The translations under genes were made by a program, and so were the position numbers. The notes under the pieces were generated by a model. That model had not been told where the DNA came from. It ran no database searches and saw only the letters and a list, made by a program, of their open reading frames with translations. DNA of 64,000 bases from Blastococcus sp. TF02A-30 (GTDB lineage: Bacteria; Actinomycetota; Actinomycetes; Mycobacteriales; Geodermatophilaceae), in contig NZ_QOHJ01000003.1 in assembly GCF_003319185.1 (NCBI RefSeq), positions 186,001 to 250,000 of the forward strand, read 5' to 3'. This document shows, piece after piece, positions 51,759-63,781 of this stretch. The stretch's first letter is position 1, and each line of letters opens with the position of its first letter.

Positions 51759-53462
51759 TCACTCGGTGAAGCCGATGTCCTGGTAGCGCTCCGAGGCGAA
51801 GCCCAGGGCGCCGGTGTTGGCCAGCGTGGACTTGGCCGCGATGATGTCCGGCCGCTGGTAGAGGGTCAGCGAGTGGACCTCCTCCCAGATGGCCGCGTCG
51901 ATCTCGTTGGCGATCTCGCGGGCCGCCTCGGCGTCGAGCTCCTGCGTCGCCTGAGCGAACAGGTCGTCGATCTCCTGCGAACCCACGCGGGCGTAGTTCT
52001 GCTGGATGTCCTCGCCCTGCGGCATCTCGTAGATCGAGGAGCTCGAGCTGATCGGGAACGGCGTGCCGATCCAGGAGAACACGGTGAAGTCGAAGTCACC
52101 GGTGTTGACGTACCGCTCGAAGAAGTCGTCGCTCGGCACGGTCTGGATGTCGACGCGGGCACCGACCTCGGCCAGCATGCTCTGCACCAGCTGCGACTCC
52201 TGGGCGCTGGTGGCCACGCCCGAGGGGATCACGAAGCGGATGACCAGCTCCTGGCCGTCCTTGGTGCGGGTGCCGTCGCCCTCACGGGTCCAGCCGGCCT
52301 CGTCGAGCTGCGCGTTGGCGGCCTCGACGTCGGGCTCGGACAGGTCACCGGCGTTGTCCTGGTAACCCTCCTGGTTCCGCATGAAGATGTGGTTGTCGAG
52401 CTTCTCGGTGTCGCCACCCAGCGGGCCGATCATGGCGTCGGCGATGACCTGACGGTCGATGGCCTTGGCCAGGGCCTGGCGGACGTTCACGTCCGACAGC
52501 ACCGGCGAGGTGCCGTTGATGGTGATGTGCCGGAAGTTCGGGCCACCCGCGCGGCGGATGTCGACGCCCTCGAGGCCCTCGGCGCGCTGCAGGCCGTTCA
52601 CGTCCGGGCCGACGTCGATGAAGTCGACCTCCCCGTTGGCCAGGGCGTCGATCTGGGCGTCGATGTCGATGACGCGGTAGATGATCCGGTCGAGGATCGC
52701 CGGGTCGCCCCACCAGTCGTCGTTGCGCTCGATGGTGACCGTCTGCGCCGTCGTGTCGATGCTCCCGAAGGAGAACGGACCGGCGGTCACCAGCGGGCCG
52801 TTCAGCCAGCCGGTGTTGAAGACGTTCGGGTCGCTGTTGGTCGACGCCGGGTACAGCGGGGCGTACAGCGCCTGCCAGTCCGCGTAGGGGTTGGCGAAGG
52901 TGACGACGGCCTGCTTCTCGCTGTCACCCTGCTCGACGGAGGCGATCTCCTCGTAGCCGGTGGTCGAGGAGACGATGTAGGCCGGGTTGGTGCCGTTGAG
53001 CGCCTGCCACTGCGCGATGAGGTCCTGCGCGGTGATCGGGGTGCCGTCGGACCAGGTGGCGTCCTCGTTGATGTCGTACGTGATGACCTGCGGGTCCTCC
53101 GAGGTCACCTCGATGCTGGTGAAGTAGTCCTCGTTGACGACCTGGTTGGAGTCGGCCTCGGCGATGAACGCCGACGGCATCAGCGCCTCCATGACGTCCC
53201 AGTTGTCGTCGAGCGTGCCGTCGAGGTGGTGGTAGTTGAAGTTGGGCGGGATCTCCGACAGCGCCCAGCGCAGGTCGCCGCCCTCGACGAGGTCCTCGCG
53301 GGCGACCGGGTTGATCTGGTTCTCGGTCGACGAGGCAGCCTCGCCGCCGCCACCGCTACCGCCGCCGTCGGAGTCGGATCCGCCGCAGGCGGACAGCACG
53401 AGCGCGGCGGCGGTCACGGCCGCCGCCGCGCTGATCGAACGAAGTCTCAAGGAACGCTCCAT
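51759..53462 (-). CDS. Oligopeptide ABC importer, substrate-binding lipoprotein (system A)
   Basis: 567 residues, family 5 solute-binding protein. Lipobox VLSACGGS (Cys near residue 27) then a Gly/Ser linker; TVTIERNDDWWGDP, DVNVRQALAKAIDRQVIAD and IIYRVIDIDAQIDAL are typical of DppA/OppA proteins. ATG 53462 with GGGAGG upstream. It lies downstream of the permease and ATPase genes of the same system, 138 bases after the fused ATPase, and may also have its own promoter in that gap (53463-53600), which is otherwise empty and slightly A/T-richer. Confidence 0.9.
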   Translation of the reverse strand: MERSLRLRSISAAAAVTAAALVLSACGGSDSDGGGSGGGGEAASSTENQINPVAREDLVEGGDLRWALSEIPPNFNYHHLDGTLDDNWDVMEALMPSAFIAEADSNQVVNEDYFTSIEVTSEDPQVITYDINEDATWSDGTPITAQDLIAQWQALNGTNPAYIVSSTTGYEEIASVEQGDSEKQAVVTFANPYADWQALYAPLYPASTNSDPNVFNTGWLNGPLVTAGPFSFGSIDTTAQTVTIERNDDWWGDPAILDRIIYRVIDIDAQIDALANGEVDFIDVGPDVNGLQRAEGLEGVDIRRAGGPNFRHITINGTSPVLSDVNVRQALAKAIDRQVIADAMIGPLGGDTEKLDNHIFMRNQEGYQDNAGDLSEPDVEAANAQLDEAGWTREGDGTRTKDGQELVIRFVIPSGVATSAQESQLVQSMLAEVGARVDIQTVPSDDFFERYVNTGDFDFTVFSWIGTPFPISSSSSIYEMPQGEDIQQNYARVGSQEIDDLFAQATQELDAEAAREIANEIDAAIWEEVHSLTLYQRPDIIAAKSTLANTGALGFASERYQDIGFTE

Positions 53463-53600
53463 GGTCAGGCCTCCCACCCCGGTGAACGGGGAGCGAACGG
53501 CCGATTGCCGGGGACGACGGGAGAGTAGGCACGCGTCCGCGTCGTTGCGGTCACGTCGCCATAACGATCCGTGCTGAGTCGAACTAATCAGTCTGGTGCG

Positions 53601-55706
53601 TCACTCGGGGACGACGACGACCTCGCGGGCCCAGTGGCAGGCCGACTCCTGGGTGCCGCCGCCGTGGTCGGCCAGCGGGGGGTCCACGTCGATGCACTTC
53701 TGCTGCCGGTCGGCGGGCAGCTCGGCGTACAGCGGGCACCGCGACCGGAACCGGCAGCCCGACGGCAGGTTGGCCGGGCTGGGCAGGTCACCGCGGACCA
53801 GGATCCGCCGCCGCTGCCGCTCGGCCACCGGGTCGGGGATCGGCACGGCCGAGAGCAGCGCCTGCGTGTACGGGTGGGTCGGCCGCTCGAAGACGTCGTC
53901 GGAGCTGCCCACCTCGACCAGCCGGCCCAGGTACATGACCGCCACCCGGTCGGCGATGTGCCGCACCACCGAGAGGTCGTGCGCCACGAACAGGTAGGAC
54001 AGCCCGAGGCGGACCTTGAGGTCCTCCAGCAGGTTGAGCACGCCCGCCTGGATGGACACGTCCAGCGCCGACACCGGCTCGTCGAGCACCAGCAGCTTCG
54101 GCTCCAGGGCCAGCGCCCGGGCGATGCCGATGCGCTGGCGCTGGCCGCCGGAGAAGTCCGCCGGGTAGCGGTTGGCGTGCTCCGGGCTGAGCCCGACCAG
54201 CTGCAGCAGCTCCCGCACGCGCGCGCGCCGCTGCTCGGCCGGCATGCCGAACACCCGCAGCGGCTCGTCGATGATGTCGCCGACCGGCAGCCGCGGGTCC
54301 AGCGAGGCCATCGGGTCCTGGAAGACCACCTGGACGTCGCGGCGGAGCTCCTTGCGGGCGCCGGCGTTGAGGCCCGAGACGTCCTTGCCGAGCACCCGCA
54401 CCGTCCCCTCCTCGGGGGCGGTGAGGTCGAGGATCTGCATGATCGTCGTCGTCTTGCCGCAGCCGGACTCCCCGACCAGGCCGAGCGCCTCGCCCTGCCG
54501 GATGTCGAAGCTGATCCCGTCGACGGCGGTGATCGTGCCGATCCGGCGGCGCAGCACCGCCCCCTTGGTGATCGGGAACCGCTTGGCCAGCCCCTCGACC
54601 TCCAGGACCGCGTCGCGCTGCTCGCGCGGTACCTCCTCGCGCACCTCGGCGATCGCCGGCGGCGGGAAGACCGGCGCGCCGTGGATCAGCCCCAGCTCGA
54701 TCTCCTCGCTGCGGTGGCAGGCCGCGCGGCGGCCGCCACCGGCGGTCTCCTCCAGCGCCGGCTCCACCTCGGAGCAGATGCCGATGCGCACCGGGCAGCG
54801 GGTCACGAACGGGCACCCGGTCGGCAGGTGGGCCACGTTCGGCGGGGTGCCCTCGATCGGGGTCAGCGACTGGCCGGGGCGGTCCAGCCGCGGTACCGAG
54901 CCCAGCAGGCCGATCGTGTACGGCATCCGCGGGTCGGCGTAGACCGGGCCGACCGGGCCGCTCTCCACCGCCTTGCCGGCGTACATGACCACGATGCGGT
55001 CGGCGATGCCGGCCACGACGCCGAGGTCGTGCGTGATCATGATCGTCGCGGCGTTGGTCATCTGCCGCGCGGTGTCGAGCAGCTCGAGCACCTGGGCCTG
55101 GATGGTGACGTCCAGCGCCGTCGTCGGCTCGTCGGCGATGAGGACGTCGGGGTCGTTGGCGATCGCCATGGCGATCATGACCCGCTGCCGCATGCCGCCG
55201 GAGAACTCGTGCGGGTAGGCCTTCGCCCGCTGCACGGCGTTCGGGATGCCGACTGCGTCCAGCAGCTCCACCGCGCGCGCGGTGGCCGCCTGCTTGGACA
55301 GGCCCTGGTGCACCTGGATCGTCTCGGCGATCTGGTCGCCGATGGAGTAGACCGGCGTCAGGGCCGACAGCGGGTCCTGGAAGACCATCGCGACCTTGCG
55401 CCCGCGGATCCGCGCCAGGTCGCGGTCGGACCGGCCGACCAGCTCCTCCCCGCGCAGCTTCGCGCTGCCGCGGACGGTGGCGTTGCCGGGCAGCAGGCCC
55501 ATGACCGCCAGCGACGAGACCGACTTGCCCGAACCGGACTCCCCGACGATGCCGAGCACCTCTCCCGGCTCGAGCGTGTAGCTCAGCCCGCGGACCGCGG
55601 GGACGGGCCCGTCCTCGCCGGCGAACTCGACGGTGAGGTCTCGGACCTCGAGGAGCGGTGCGCCGAGGGCCGCCTGCTGGGTGGTGGACTGCTCCTGGAT
55701 CGTCAC
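53601..55706 (-). CDS. Oligopeptide ABC importer ATPase, DppD-DppF fusion
   Basis: 701 residues containing two complete ATPase domains. First: [12 protein letters not shown] Walker [24 protein letters not shown]; second: [34 protein letters not shown]. Each half ends with the Opp/Dpp C-terminal Cys motif ([10 protein letters not shown] and [10 protein letters not shown], 4Fe-4S-like or structural). Homologues are usually two proteins; here one chain replaces both. GTG 55706 overlaps the permease stop by 4 nt. Confidence 0.92.
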   Translation of the reverse strand: MTIQEQSTTQQAALGAPLLEVRDLTVEFAGEDGPVPAVRGLSYTLEPGEVLGIVGESGSGKSVSSLAVMGLLPGNATVRGSAKLRGEELVGRSDRDLARIRGRKVAMVFQDPLSALTPVYSIGDQIAETIQVHQGLSKQAATARAVELLDAVGIPNAVQRAKAYPHEFSGGMRQRVMIAMAIANDPDVLIADEPTTALDVTIQAQVLELLDTARQMTNAATIMITHDLGVVAGIADRIVVMYAGKAVESGPVGPVYADPRMPYTIGLLGSVPRLDRPGQSLTPIEGTPPNVAHLPTGCPFVTRCPVRIGICSEVEPALEETAGGGRRAACHRSEEIELGLIHGAPVFPPPAIAEVREEVPREQRDAVLEVEGLAKRFPITKGAVLRRRIGTITAVDGISFDIRQGEALGLVGESGCGKTTTIMQILDLTAPEEGTVRVLGKDVSGLNAGARKELRRDVQVVFQDPMASLDPRLPVGDIIDEPLRVFGMPAEQRRARVRELLQLVGLSPEHANRYPADFSGGQRQRIGIARALALEPKLLVLDEPVSALDVSIQAGVLNLLEDLKVRLGLSYLFVAHDLSVVRHIADRVAVMYLGRLVEVGSSDDVFERPTHPYTQALLSAVPIPDPVAERQRRRILVRGDLPSPANLPSGCRFRSRCPLYAELPADRQQKCIDVDPPLADHGGGTQESACHWAREVVVVPE

Positions 55707-56665
55707 TTGCTTCCTCCGGCGCGCTGGGAGTTCGGGTCGAGCGCGTCGCGCAGGCCGTCGCCGAACACGCTGACCGCGAGGGTGGTGAGCACCAGCAGCC
55801 CACCGGCGAACATGAACAGCCACGGGAACGTGAAGGCCGACCGGGTGCCCTCGGCGATGAGGGTGCCGAGGGAGATGTCCGGCGGCTGGACGCCGAAGCC
55901 GAAGTAGGACAGTCCCGACTCCGCGATGATCGCCGTCGCCACCGCGATGGTCGCGTCGATGATCAGCAGCGAGGACATGTTCGGGATGAGGTGCCGGAAC
56001 ACGATGCCGACGGTGCCGACGCCGGAGTAGCGGGCGGCGAGCACGAACTCGCGCTCCCGCAGGCTCAGGGTCATGCCGCGGATGATGCGGGCGGTGATCA
56101 TCCACCCGAACCCGGCGATGAGGAAGACCAGCACCAGCCACCCGGCGTCGCGGAACTCGCGGCCCAGGATGGCGATGATGAGGAACGACGGGATGACCAG
56201 CAGCAGGTCGACGATCCACATCAGGACCTTGTCGGTCCAGCCGCCGAGGTAGCCGGCGAAGGCGCCGACGATGGCCGCCAGCCCGGTCGAGATCAACGCG
56301 ACCAGCAGGCCGATGAGCAGCGACTTCTGCAGCCCCCGCATCGTCTGCGCGAACACGTCGCTGCCGATCTGCGTGGTGCCGAACCAGTGCTCGGCCGAGG
56401 GCGGCTTGAGGAAGGCGCGGAAGTCCTGGTTGGCGTAGGTCCAGCCGGTGATCGCCTCGTAGATGTGCGGGCCGACGAACGCGATCACCCACAGCAGCAC
56501 GATGAGCACCAGCGCGGCCATGGCGCCCTTGCGGCGCCGCAGCCGGCGGAACACCAGCTGCCGTCGGCCGCGGACGACGACGTCCGGACCGGGCGGTGTC
56601 TGACCGGGCGAGTCGGAGAGCGCGACGTCGTCGGCGATGACGAGCGGATCTGCAGGCAGCGACAT
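55703..56665 (-). CDS. Oligopeptide ABC importer permease (OppC type, system A)
   Basis: 320 residues, six helices, an N-terminal cytoplasmic extension with a basic [10 protein letters not shown] before helix 1, [13 protein letters not shown], and the EAA coupling loop [20 protein letters not shown]. Works with the OppB-type gene at 56685. Confidence 0.92.
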   Translation of the reverse strand: MSLPADPLVIADDVALSDSPGQTPPGPDVVVRGRRQLVFRRLRRRKGAMAALVLIVLLWVIAFVGPHIYEAITGWTYANQDFRAFLKPPSAEHWFGTTQIGSDVFAQTMRGLQKSLLIGLLVALISTGLAAIVGAFAGYLGGWTDKVLMWIVDLLLVIPSFLIIAILGREFRDAGWLVLVFLIAGFGWMITARIIRGMTLSLREREFVLAARYSGVGTVGIVFRHLIPNMSSLLIIDATIAVATAIIAESGLSYFGFGVQPPDISLGTLIAEGTRSAFTFPWLFMFAGGLLVLTTLAVSVFGDGLRDALDPNSQRAGGSK

Positions 56666-56684
56666 GGTCTGTTCCCTCAGCCGA

Positions 56685-57668
56685 TCACGAGACCCGGACC
56701 CGCGGGTCCAGCAGGGCGTAGGCGACGTCGGACAGGAACGCCGACAGCAGGATGAACACCGCGGTGAACAGCGAGACCGTCGCCGTCACGTTGATGTCGT
56801 TGTTGCGGATGGACTCCACCAGCCACTCCCCCATCCCGTGCCAGCCGAAGATGGTCTCGGTGAAGGTGGCGCCGACCGCCATCGTCCCGAAGGAGAAGGC
56901 CAGCAGCGTGGCCATCGGGATGAGCGCCGTCCGCAGGCCGTGCTTGTAGAGCGCCCGGCGCCGGGTCAGCCCCTTCGCCTGCGCCGTCCGCAGGAAGTCG
57001 CTGCCCATGACGTCGAGCATCGCGTTGCGCTGGTAGCGGGAGAACAGCGCGACCAGACCCAGCGCGATCGACAGCGAGGGCAGGATCAGGTGCGCCACCT
57101 GGTCCTTGACCGATCCCCAGAAGCCGGCGTCCAGCCCCGGGGTCTCGTAGCCGGTGTAGTAGAGCAGCGTCGTCCCCGCGGCCTCGTTGACCTCCAGCGC
57201 GCCGAACTTCAGCAGCACCGCGGTGAAGAACACCGGGGTGGCGATGAAGAAGAAGGAGAAGGCGGTGAAGAACCGGTCGGTGAACCGGTACTGCCTGATC
57301 GCGCTCCAGACCCCGACCAGGATGCCGAAGATGGCGCCGAGGATCGAGCCGACCAGCAGCAGCCGCAGGCTCACCATCGCCCGCGACCCGAGCTCACCGT
57401 TGATGTCGCCACCGGTGACGGTCTTGCCGAAGTCACCGGTGAGGACGCCGCCCATCCAGTCGAGGTAGCGACCGAGGAGCGGGTCGTTGTCGTTCACCCC
57501 GTACTCGGTCAGCTGCTGCTCGACGACGGCGGGCGGGGGTGGCGGGTTGCGCCCCTCGTAGCGGACGCGCGGGTTGAGCGCCACGGAGGCGACGAAGTAG
57601 GCCAGCGTCGTCGCCACCAGGATCAGCACCAGGTAGTTGGCCAGGCGCCGGAGCAGGAACCGCCCCAC
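56685..57668 (-). CDS. Oligopeptide ABC importer permease (OppB type, system A)
   Basis: 327 residues; N terminus GRFLLRRLANYLVLILVATT, the SDFLRTAQAKGLTRRRALYK coupling loop and DPRVRVS end typical of OppB. GTG 57668 has a GGAGTGA-like leader. 68 bases after the OppF gene of the neighbouring system, so both systems may be one transcript. Confidence 0.92.
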   Translation of the reverse strand: MGRFLLRRLANYLVLILVATTLAYFVASVALNPRVRYEGRNPPPPPAVVEQQLTEYGVNDNDPLLGRYLDWMGGVLTGDFGKTVTGGDINGELGSRAMVSLRLLLVGSILGAIFGILVGVWSAIRQYRFTDRFFTAFSFFFIATPVFFTAVLLKFGALEVNEAAGTTLLYYTGYETPGLDAGFWGSVKDQVAHLILPSLSIALGLVALFSRYQRNAMLDVMGSDFLRTAQAKGLTRRRALYKHGLRTALIPMATLLAFSFGTMAVGATFTETIFGWHGMGEWLVESIRNNDINVTATVSLFTAVFILLSAFLSDVAYALLDPRVRVS

Positions 57669-57736
57669 GGATCACTCCGCTCTTCGATCGGGACCAGGAG
57701 GACGGGCGCCTCCCGGGGGTTGCGTGGACCGAGGGG

Positions 57737-58739
57737 TCAGACCTCGGTGGGGACCACCTCGCGGGCCTCGGCGAAGTGGCAGGCCGACGGGTGCCCCTGG
57801 CCGCGGTCGACCAGCGCCGGCGCCTCGGTGGCGCAGATGTCCTGCGCCTTCCAGCACCGCGTCCGGAACCGGCAGCCCGAGGGCGGGTCGGCCGGGCTCG
57901 GCACGTCGCCCTGCAGCAGGATGCGCTCCTTCTGCCCCCGCAGCTTCGGCTCGTGCACCGGCACCGACGACAGCAAGGCCTGCGTGTACGGGTGCGACGG
58001 CGAGCCGTAGACCTCGGCGTCGGTCCCGGTCTCGACCACGCTGCCCAGGTACATCACCGCCATGCGGTCGGAGATGTGCCGGACCACGGACAGGTCGTGG
58101 GCGATGAAGACGTAGGACAGGCCGAACTCGTCCTGGAGGTCCTCCAGCAGGTTCACCACCTGCGCCTGCACCGACACGTCCAGCGCCGACACCGGCTCGT
58201 CGCAGACGATGACCTCCGGCCGCAGGGCCAGCGCGCGGGCGATGCCGATGCGCTGGCGCTGACCGCCGGAGAACTGGTGCGGGTAGCGGTTCACGTAGTC
58301 GGGGTTCAGGCCGACCCGCTCCAGGAGCTCGCGGGCCCGGGACCGGCGGTCCTTCTTCGGCACGATGTCCGAGTGGATCTCCCACCCCTCGGCGACGATG
58401 TCGCCGACGGTCATCCGCGGGTTCAGCGACGAGTACGGGTCCTGGAAGATGATCTGCACGCGGCGGCGGTAGTCCTTGAGCTGCCGGCCGTTCATCTTCG
58501 CGACGTCCTGGCCGTGGAACAGGATCTGCCCGTCGGTCGGCTTCTCCAGGCCCATGAGCAGCTTGGCCACGGTCGACTTGCCGCAGCCGGACTCGCCGAC
58601 CAGCCCGAGGGTCTCCCTCGGGTGCAGGACCAGGTCCACGCCGTCGACGGCGTGCACGTGGCCGACGACCCGCCGGGCGATCAGCCCGGAGGTCAGCGGG
58701 AAGTGCTTGACCAGGCCCTTGACCTGGAGCAGCGGGGCC

Positions 58740-58768
<29 letters not shown>
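57737..58768 (-). CDS. Oligopeptide ABC importer ATPase OppF type (system B)
   Basis: 343 residues. Walker [15 protein letters not shown], signature [14 protein letters not shown], Walker [10 protein letters not shown], and the Cys motif [12 protein letters not shown] 58768 has AGGAGG 6 nt upstream; the gene starts within the oppD end (29-bp overlap). Confidence 0.92.
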
Positions 58769-59809
<1,041 letters not shown>

Positions 59810-59813
<4 letters not shown>

Positions 59814-60724
59814 CGCAGCTTCGGGTCGAGGGCGTCGCGCAGGGCGTCGCCGATGAGGATGAAGGACAGCACCGTCAGGGACAGGAATGCGCTCGGGAAC
59901 AGGATCAGGTGCGACGCGTCGCGCAACCGGTTCTGCGCCGAGTTGATCTGCAGGCCCCAGGAGATCTCGGGCAGCTGCAGGCCGATGCCGAGGAACGTCA
60001 GCGTCGCCTCGGCCGCGATCAGCGTCCCGATGTAGATCGTCGAGTAGACGAGCACCGGCGCGATGGCGTTGGGCAGGATGTGCCGGATCAGGATGCGCGG
60101 CGTGGACGCGCCCAGGGCACGGGCGGCCTGCACGTAGTCGGCGTCCTTGACCGACACCACCGTCGAGCGGACCAGCCGCATCGCGGTCATCCAGCCGAAC
60201 ACGATCAGGGCCAGCGACACCTCGGGCACCCCGCGGTCGGGCAGCACCGACAGCAGGATGAAGGCGCCGAGGATGAGCGGCAGGCCGTAGAAGATGTCGG
60301 TGATGCGGGCCAGGACGCTGTCCAGCCACCCGCCGTAGTAGCCGGCGATCGCGCCGACGACCACGCCGATGACCAGGGTGCCGAGCATCGACAGGAAGCC
60401 GATGGTCACCGAGACCTTGGCGCCGTAGACCACGTTCGCGTAGTAGTCGCAGCCCTGGACGTCGTAGCCGAACCAGGCGCTGCCGCTCGGGCCGTCCGCC
60501 GACCGCGACAGGTCGCAGGCGCGCGGGTCGGCGTTGGTGAACAGCTGCGGGAACAGCGCCATCACCAGGAAGACCAGCAGCAGCACCGAGCCGACGATGA
60601 AGAACGGGTTCTTCCGCAGGCTCTTCCAGGCGTCGGACCACAGACTGGCCTCGGCGATCGGCGCGGAGCCCGCGACCTCCGCCTCCAGCGTCGAGGTGAC
60701 GCGCTCGGTCTGGGGCTCAGTCAT
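59810..60724 (-). CDS. Oligopeptide ABC importer permease OppC type (system B)
   Basis: 304 residues, six helices; coupling loop DADYVQAARALGASTPRILI and the DALDPKLR C terminus are typical. Its start overlaps the OppB-type gene end by 8 bp. Confidence 0.92.
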
Positions 60725-61640
60725 AGCGGATCCTCGGGTCCAGCAGGGCGTACAGGACGTCCACCACCAGGTTGAAGAAGATGTAGAAGAAGACGAACAG
60801 CGTCACGATCCCGACGACCACCGCCCCCTCCTGGCGCAGCACCGCGTCGTACACGGCGCGGCCGAGGCCGGGGATGTTGAAGATCGACTCGGTCACGATG
60901 GCGCCGCCCATGAGCGCGCCGATGTCGGCACCGATGAAGGTCACGACCGGGATCAGGCTGTTGCGCAGGGTGTGCTTGCCGATGACGACCGAGGGCTTGA
61001 GCCCCTTCGCCCGCGCGGTGCGCACGTAGTCCTGGCGCAGGTTCTCCGCCAGGCTCGTCCGGGTCAGCCGGGCGACGTAGGCCAGGGACAGGCTGGCCAG
61101 GACCAGACCGGGCAGCACGTAGCTGTACCAGCCGTCGCCGATGCCCGACGTCGGGAACCAGCCGAACTTCAGGCCGAGGACGTACTGGGCGATGAAGCCG
61201 AGGACGAACACCGGCACCGAGACGATCAGCGTCGTCGAGACCAGCACCAGGTTGTCGAACCACGAGCCGCGGCGGATACCGGCCAGGATGCCGGCGATCA
61301 GGCCGATGACGGCCTCGAAGATGACCGCGGCGAGCGCCAGCTTCGCCGTCACGGGCAGCCGCTGCTCGATGGTGTCCGAGACGGGGCGGCCGGAGAAGTC
61401 GGTGCCGAAGTCGCCCTGGACCAGGTCGCCGACGTACTTGACGTACTGCAGCCACAGCGGGTCGTTCAGGTTGAACTCGTCCGCGAGCTGTGCCTGCACG
61501 GCCGGGGCGAGCGGCCGGTCACCGGCGAGCGCGCGGATGGGGTCGCCCGGGAGGGCGTAGACCATCGCGAAGATCAGGAACGTGGCCCCGATCAGGACCG
61601 GGATGGTGAGCAGGAGTCGCCGGGCGACGAACCGGCCCAT
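60717..61640 (-). CDS. Oligopeptide ABC importer permease OppB type (system B)
   Basis: 307 residues, GRFVARRLLLTIPVLIGATF start, coupling loop DYVRTARAKGLKPSVVIGKH and ALLDPRIRYD end. First permease gene after the binding protein at 61778, from which it is separated by a hairpin. Confidence 0.92.
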   Translation of the reverse strand: MGRFVARRLLLTIPVLIGATFLIFAMVYALPGDPIRALAGDRPLAPAVQAQLADEFNLNDPLWLQYVKYVGDLVQGDFGTDFSGRPVSDTIEQRLPVTAKLALAAVIFEAVIGLIAGILAGIRRGSWFDNLVLVSTTLIVSVPVFVLGFIAQYVLGLKFGWFPTSGIGDGWYSYVLPGLVLASLSLAYVARLTRTSLAENLRQDYVRTARAKGLKPSVVIGKHTLRNSLIPVVTFIGADIGALMGGAIVTESIFNIPGLGRAVYDAVLRQEGAVVVGIVTLFVFFYIFFNLVVDVLYALLDPRIRYD

Positions 61641-61698
61641 GCACTGCCTCCTGGATGTGGGGGGTGGACGGCCCGAGGGGCCGGGCCAAGGTTAGGCG

Positions 61699-61754
61699 CC
61701 CTGACGCGGAGGTGCGCCCGGCCCGTCAGGACCGGACGCACCTCCGAATCAGGG
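61699..61754. terminator. Interrupted hairpin between binding protein and permeases
   Basis: Outer CCCTGA/TCAGGG and inner 10-bp CGGAGGTGCG/CGCACCTCCG arms flank a 20-nt loop. It lies after the minus-strand binding-protein gene and before oppB; partial termination would make more binding protein than permease. Confidence 0.7.
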
Positions 61755-61777
61755 GTCGTGCTCCAGCGGGACCGAGG

Positions 61778-63415
61778 TCAGTCGTTGACCGTGACGGCCG
61801 CCGCGTCGATGCGACCGAACGCGTTGATGATCACGTTGCTCACGCGCTCGGAGTGCGCACCCTGGTTGAGCCGGTAGAACAGCGGCGCAGCCGGGAAGTC
61901 CTCCAGCAGGATGTCCTCCGCCTCCTGGTAGGCCGTGATGGCCTCGTCGATGGACGCGGCCGAGTTACCGGCCTCCAGGGCGGCGTCGAACTCCGGGTTG
62001 CTGTAGAACGTCACGTTCGACCCGGCCGGCGGCAGCGCCGCCGTCGAGTACAGCGGGCCGAGGAAGTTCTCCATGACCGGGTAGTCCATGATCCAGCCGG
62101 AGCGGAACGGGCCGGTCATGCCCTGGGCGTCCTGCAGCGGCAGGTACTCGGCGAACTGCAGGTCGCCGCGGAGCTGGTACTCGACACCCAGGTTGGTGCG
62201 GATCTGGTTGCCGACCGCCTGCATCCACTCCTCGTGGCCGCCACCGGCGTTGAACCACAGGTCCACCGGCTGGGTGCGGTCGAAGCCGGCCTCGTCGAGG
62301 AGGCGGTTGGCCTCGTCCACGTCGAGCTCGCAGGCCTCGCACGCGTCGTCGCGGTAGCCGTCGACGACCGGGCTGACGTAGGACGTCGCCGGGGTGCGGG
62401 TGCCGTTGAAGATCGCGTCGGAGATCGACTGGCGGTCGATCGCCATCGAGAACGCCTTGCGGACGTTCGGGTCGGCGAACCGCTCGTCGTAGGTCGGGAA
62501 GCCCAGGGAGGTGATGTCACCCTGCGCCGTCTCGATGTAGCGGTCGCCGAACTCGCCCTCGGCGGACGCGATGGCGTCCGGCGGCAGGGTGTCGACGATG
62601 TCGAGCGTGCCGCCCTGCAGGTCGGTGTAGGCGGTGTTCAGCTCGGTGTAGACGACGTACCGGACGGCGTCGGCCTGGGCCTCGTCCTCACCGGCGTAGT
62701 CCTCGAACTTGGTCAGGGTGATGCCCTGGCCCTCGATGAAGGGCTCCTCGGCCTGGAACGGGCCGTTGCCGATCGGCTGCGAGCCGAACGCCTCCGGGTC
62801 GTCGAAGAAGGCCTCGGGGAGCGGGAAGAAGGCGGTGTAGCCCACCGTGGTCGGCCACTGGGCGTACGGCGCGGACAGCTTGACCTCGAAGGTCAGGTCG
62901 TCGACGACGGTCAGGCCCGACATGGCGTCGGCGGCGGGGGTGCCGCCCTCCTCGGCCTGCAGCTCGTCGTAGCCCTCGATGTTGGCGAAGAAGTAGGAGT
63001 TGCCGGCCGCGTTCGGGCTGTAGGCGTTCCAGTTCCACGCGTTCACGAAGGACTCGGCGTTGACCGGGGTGCCGTCGTGGAAGGTCCAGCCGTCCTTGAG
63101 CGTGACGGTCCAGGTGGTCTGGTCGTCGGACTCGATCGACTCGGCGACACCGTCGAAGGTGGCCTCGCTGGTCTCGTGGTCGTAGGTGACCAGACCGGTC
63201 CACAGCGTGTCGACGACCTGACCGCCCTCGGTCTCGGTCGTGTTGCCCGGGATGAGCGGGTTCTCGGGGTCGCCGATGTAGATGCTGAACTCGCCGCCGC
63301 CCGAGGCGCTGCCGCCGTCGCCGCCTTCGTCGTCGCCGCCGCCGCAGGCGGACAGCACCAGCGCGGCCGACAGCGCGGTCGCGACGAATGCACCCCTTCG
63401 CTTGGTCAACTTCAC
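61778..63415 (-). CDS. Oligopeptide ABC importer, substrate-binding lipoprotein (system B)
   Basis: 545 residues, family 5 solute-binding protein. Basic signal KLTKRRGAFVATALSAAL, lipobox LVLSACGG, acidic/Gly linker, and family blocks TWTVTLKDGWTFHDGTPVNA and DPNVRKAFSMAIDRQSIS. GTG 63415 with GGAGG 8 nt upstream. First gene of system B. Related to, but distinct from, the system A binding protein. Confidence 0.92.
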   Translation of the reverse strand: MKLTKRRGAFVATALSAALVLSACGGGDDEGGDGGSASGGGEFSIYIGDPENPLIPGNTTETEGGQVVDTLWTGLVTYDHETSEATFDGVAESIESDDQTTWTVTLKDGWTFHDGTPVNAESFVNAWNWNAYSPNAAGNSYFFANIEGYDELQAEEGGTPAADAMSGLTVVDDLTFEVKLSAPYAQWPTTVGYTAFFPLPEAFFDDPEAFGSQPIGNGPFQAEEPFIEGQGITLTKFEDYAGEDEAQADAVRYVVYTELNTAYTDLQGGTLDIVDTLPPDAIASAEGEFGDRYIETAQGDITSLGFPTYDERFADPNVRKAFSMAIDRQSISDAIFNGTRTPATSYVSPVVDGYRDDACEACELDVDEANRLLDEAGFDRTQPVDLWFNAGGGHEEWMQAVGNQIRTNLGVEYQLRGDLQFAEYLPLQDAQGMTGPFRSGWIMDYPVMENFLGPLYSTAALPPAGSNVTFYSNPEFDAALEAGNSAASIDEAITAYQEAEDILLEDFPAAPLFYRLNQGAHSERVSNVIINAFGRIDAAAVTVND

Positions 63416-63550
63416 GTGCAATGCCTCCCTCGTCCCGCATCCGCGGGGGGAACGGACAGGTCCGTCCACGCCCGTGCGGGCGATCGGACGGCTGGGTTGG
63501 TCAGGAGCAGGCGCACCCGAAGGCGCCGCCTCCCCGAACGGACGGGGCGA

Positions 63551-63580
63551 ACCCTAGGCACCCCCGGGAGGGAGCGTCCA
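63551..63580 (-). promoter_or_regulatory. Candidate promoter of oligopeptide importer B
   Basis: On the minus strand TGGACG (63580-63575), 18 nt, TAGGGT (63556-63551): a housekeeping-like promoter. It gives a leader of about 130 nt that contains small inverted repeats (cggac/gtccg, cccg/cggg) but no recognised riboswitch. Confidence 0.45.
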
Positions 63581-63718
63581 CGCTCGACACCGATTTGTGA
63601 CTAAGGCTCACGATCCGCGGCACAACCGTAACTTCGCCGTCGCGCACCGCCGTCGCCGGGCAGGTCTTCCCGCCTCCGCCCCTCCCCGCCGGACGCCTTG
63701 CTGCCCGTCCCGACCTGC

Positions 63719-63745
63719 GGGTGTCGTCCCGGGCGTCCGGGGTAC
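63719..63745 (+). promoter_or_regulatory. Candidate SigB/SigF-type promoter of csbD
   Basis: GGGTGT (63719-63724), 15 nt, GGGTAC (63740-63745). This resembles the general-stress GTTT-N14-16-GGGTAT pattern with one change in each box. The leader would be about 28 nt with AAGGAG before ATG 63782. The rest of the 366-bp gap 63416-63781 holds nothing else recognised. Confidence 0.5.
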
Positions 63746-63781
63746 GGGACGGGGACGGCACGACGACGAAGGAGTGCGCAG

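Noticed and set aside
53463-53600. tRNA or small RNA in the A/T-richer gap before the system A binding protein
   Set aside because: No cloverleaf or conserved RNA motif could be drawn; only a weak TACTCT box is visible.
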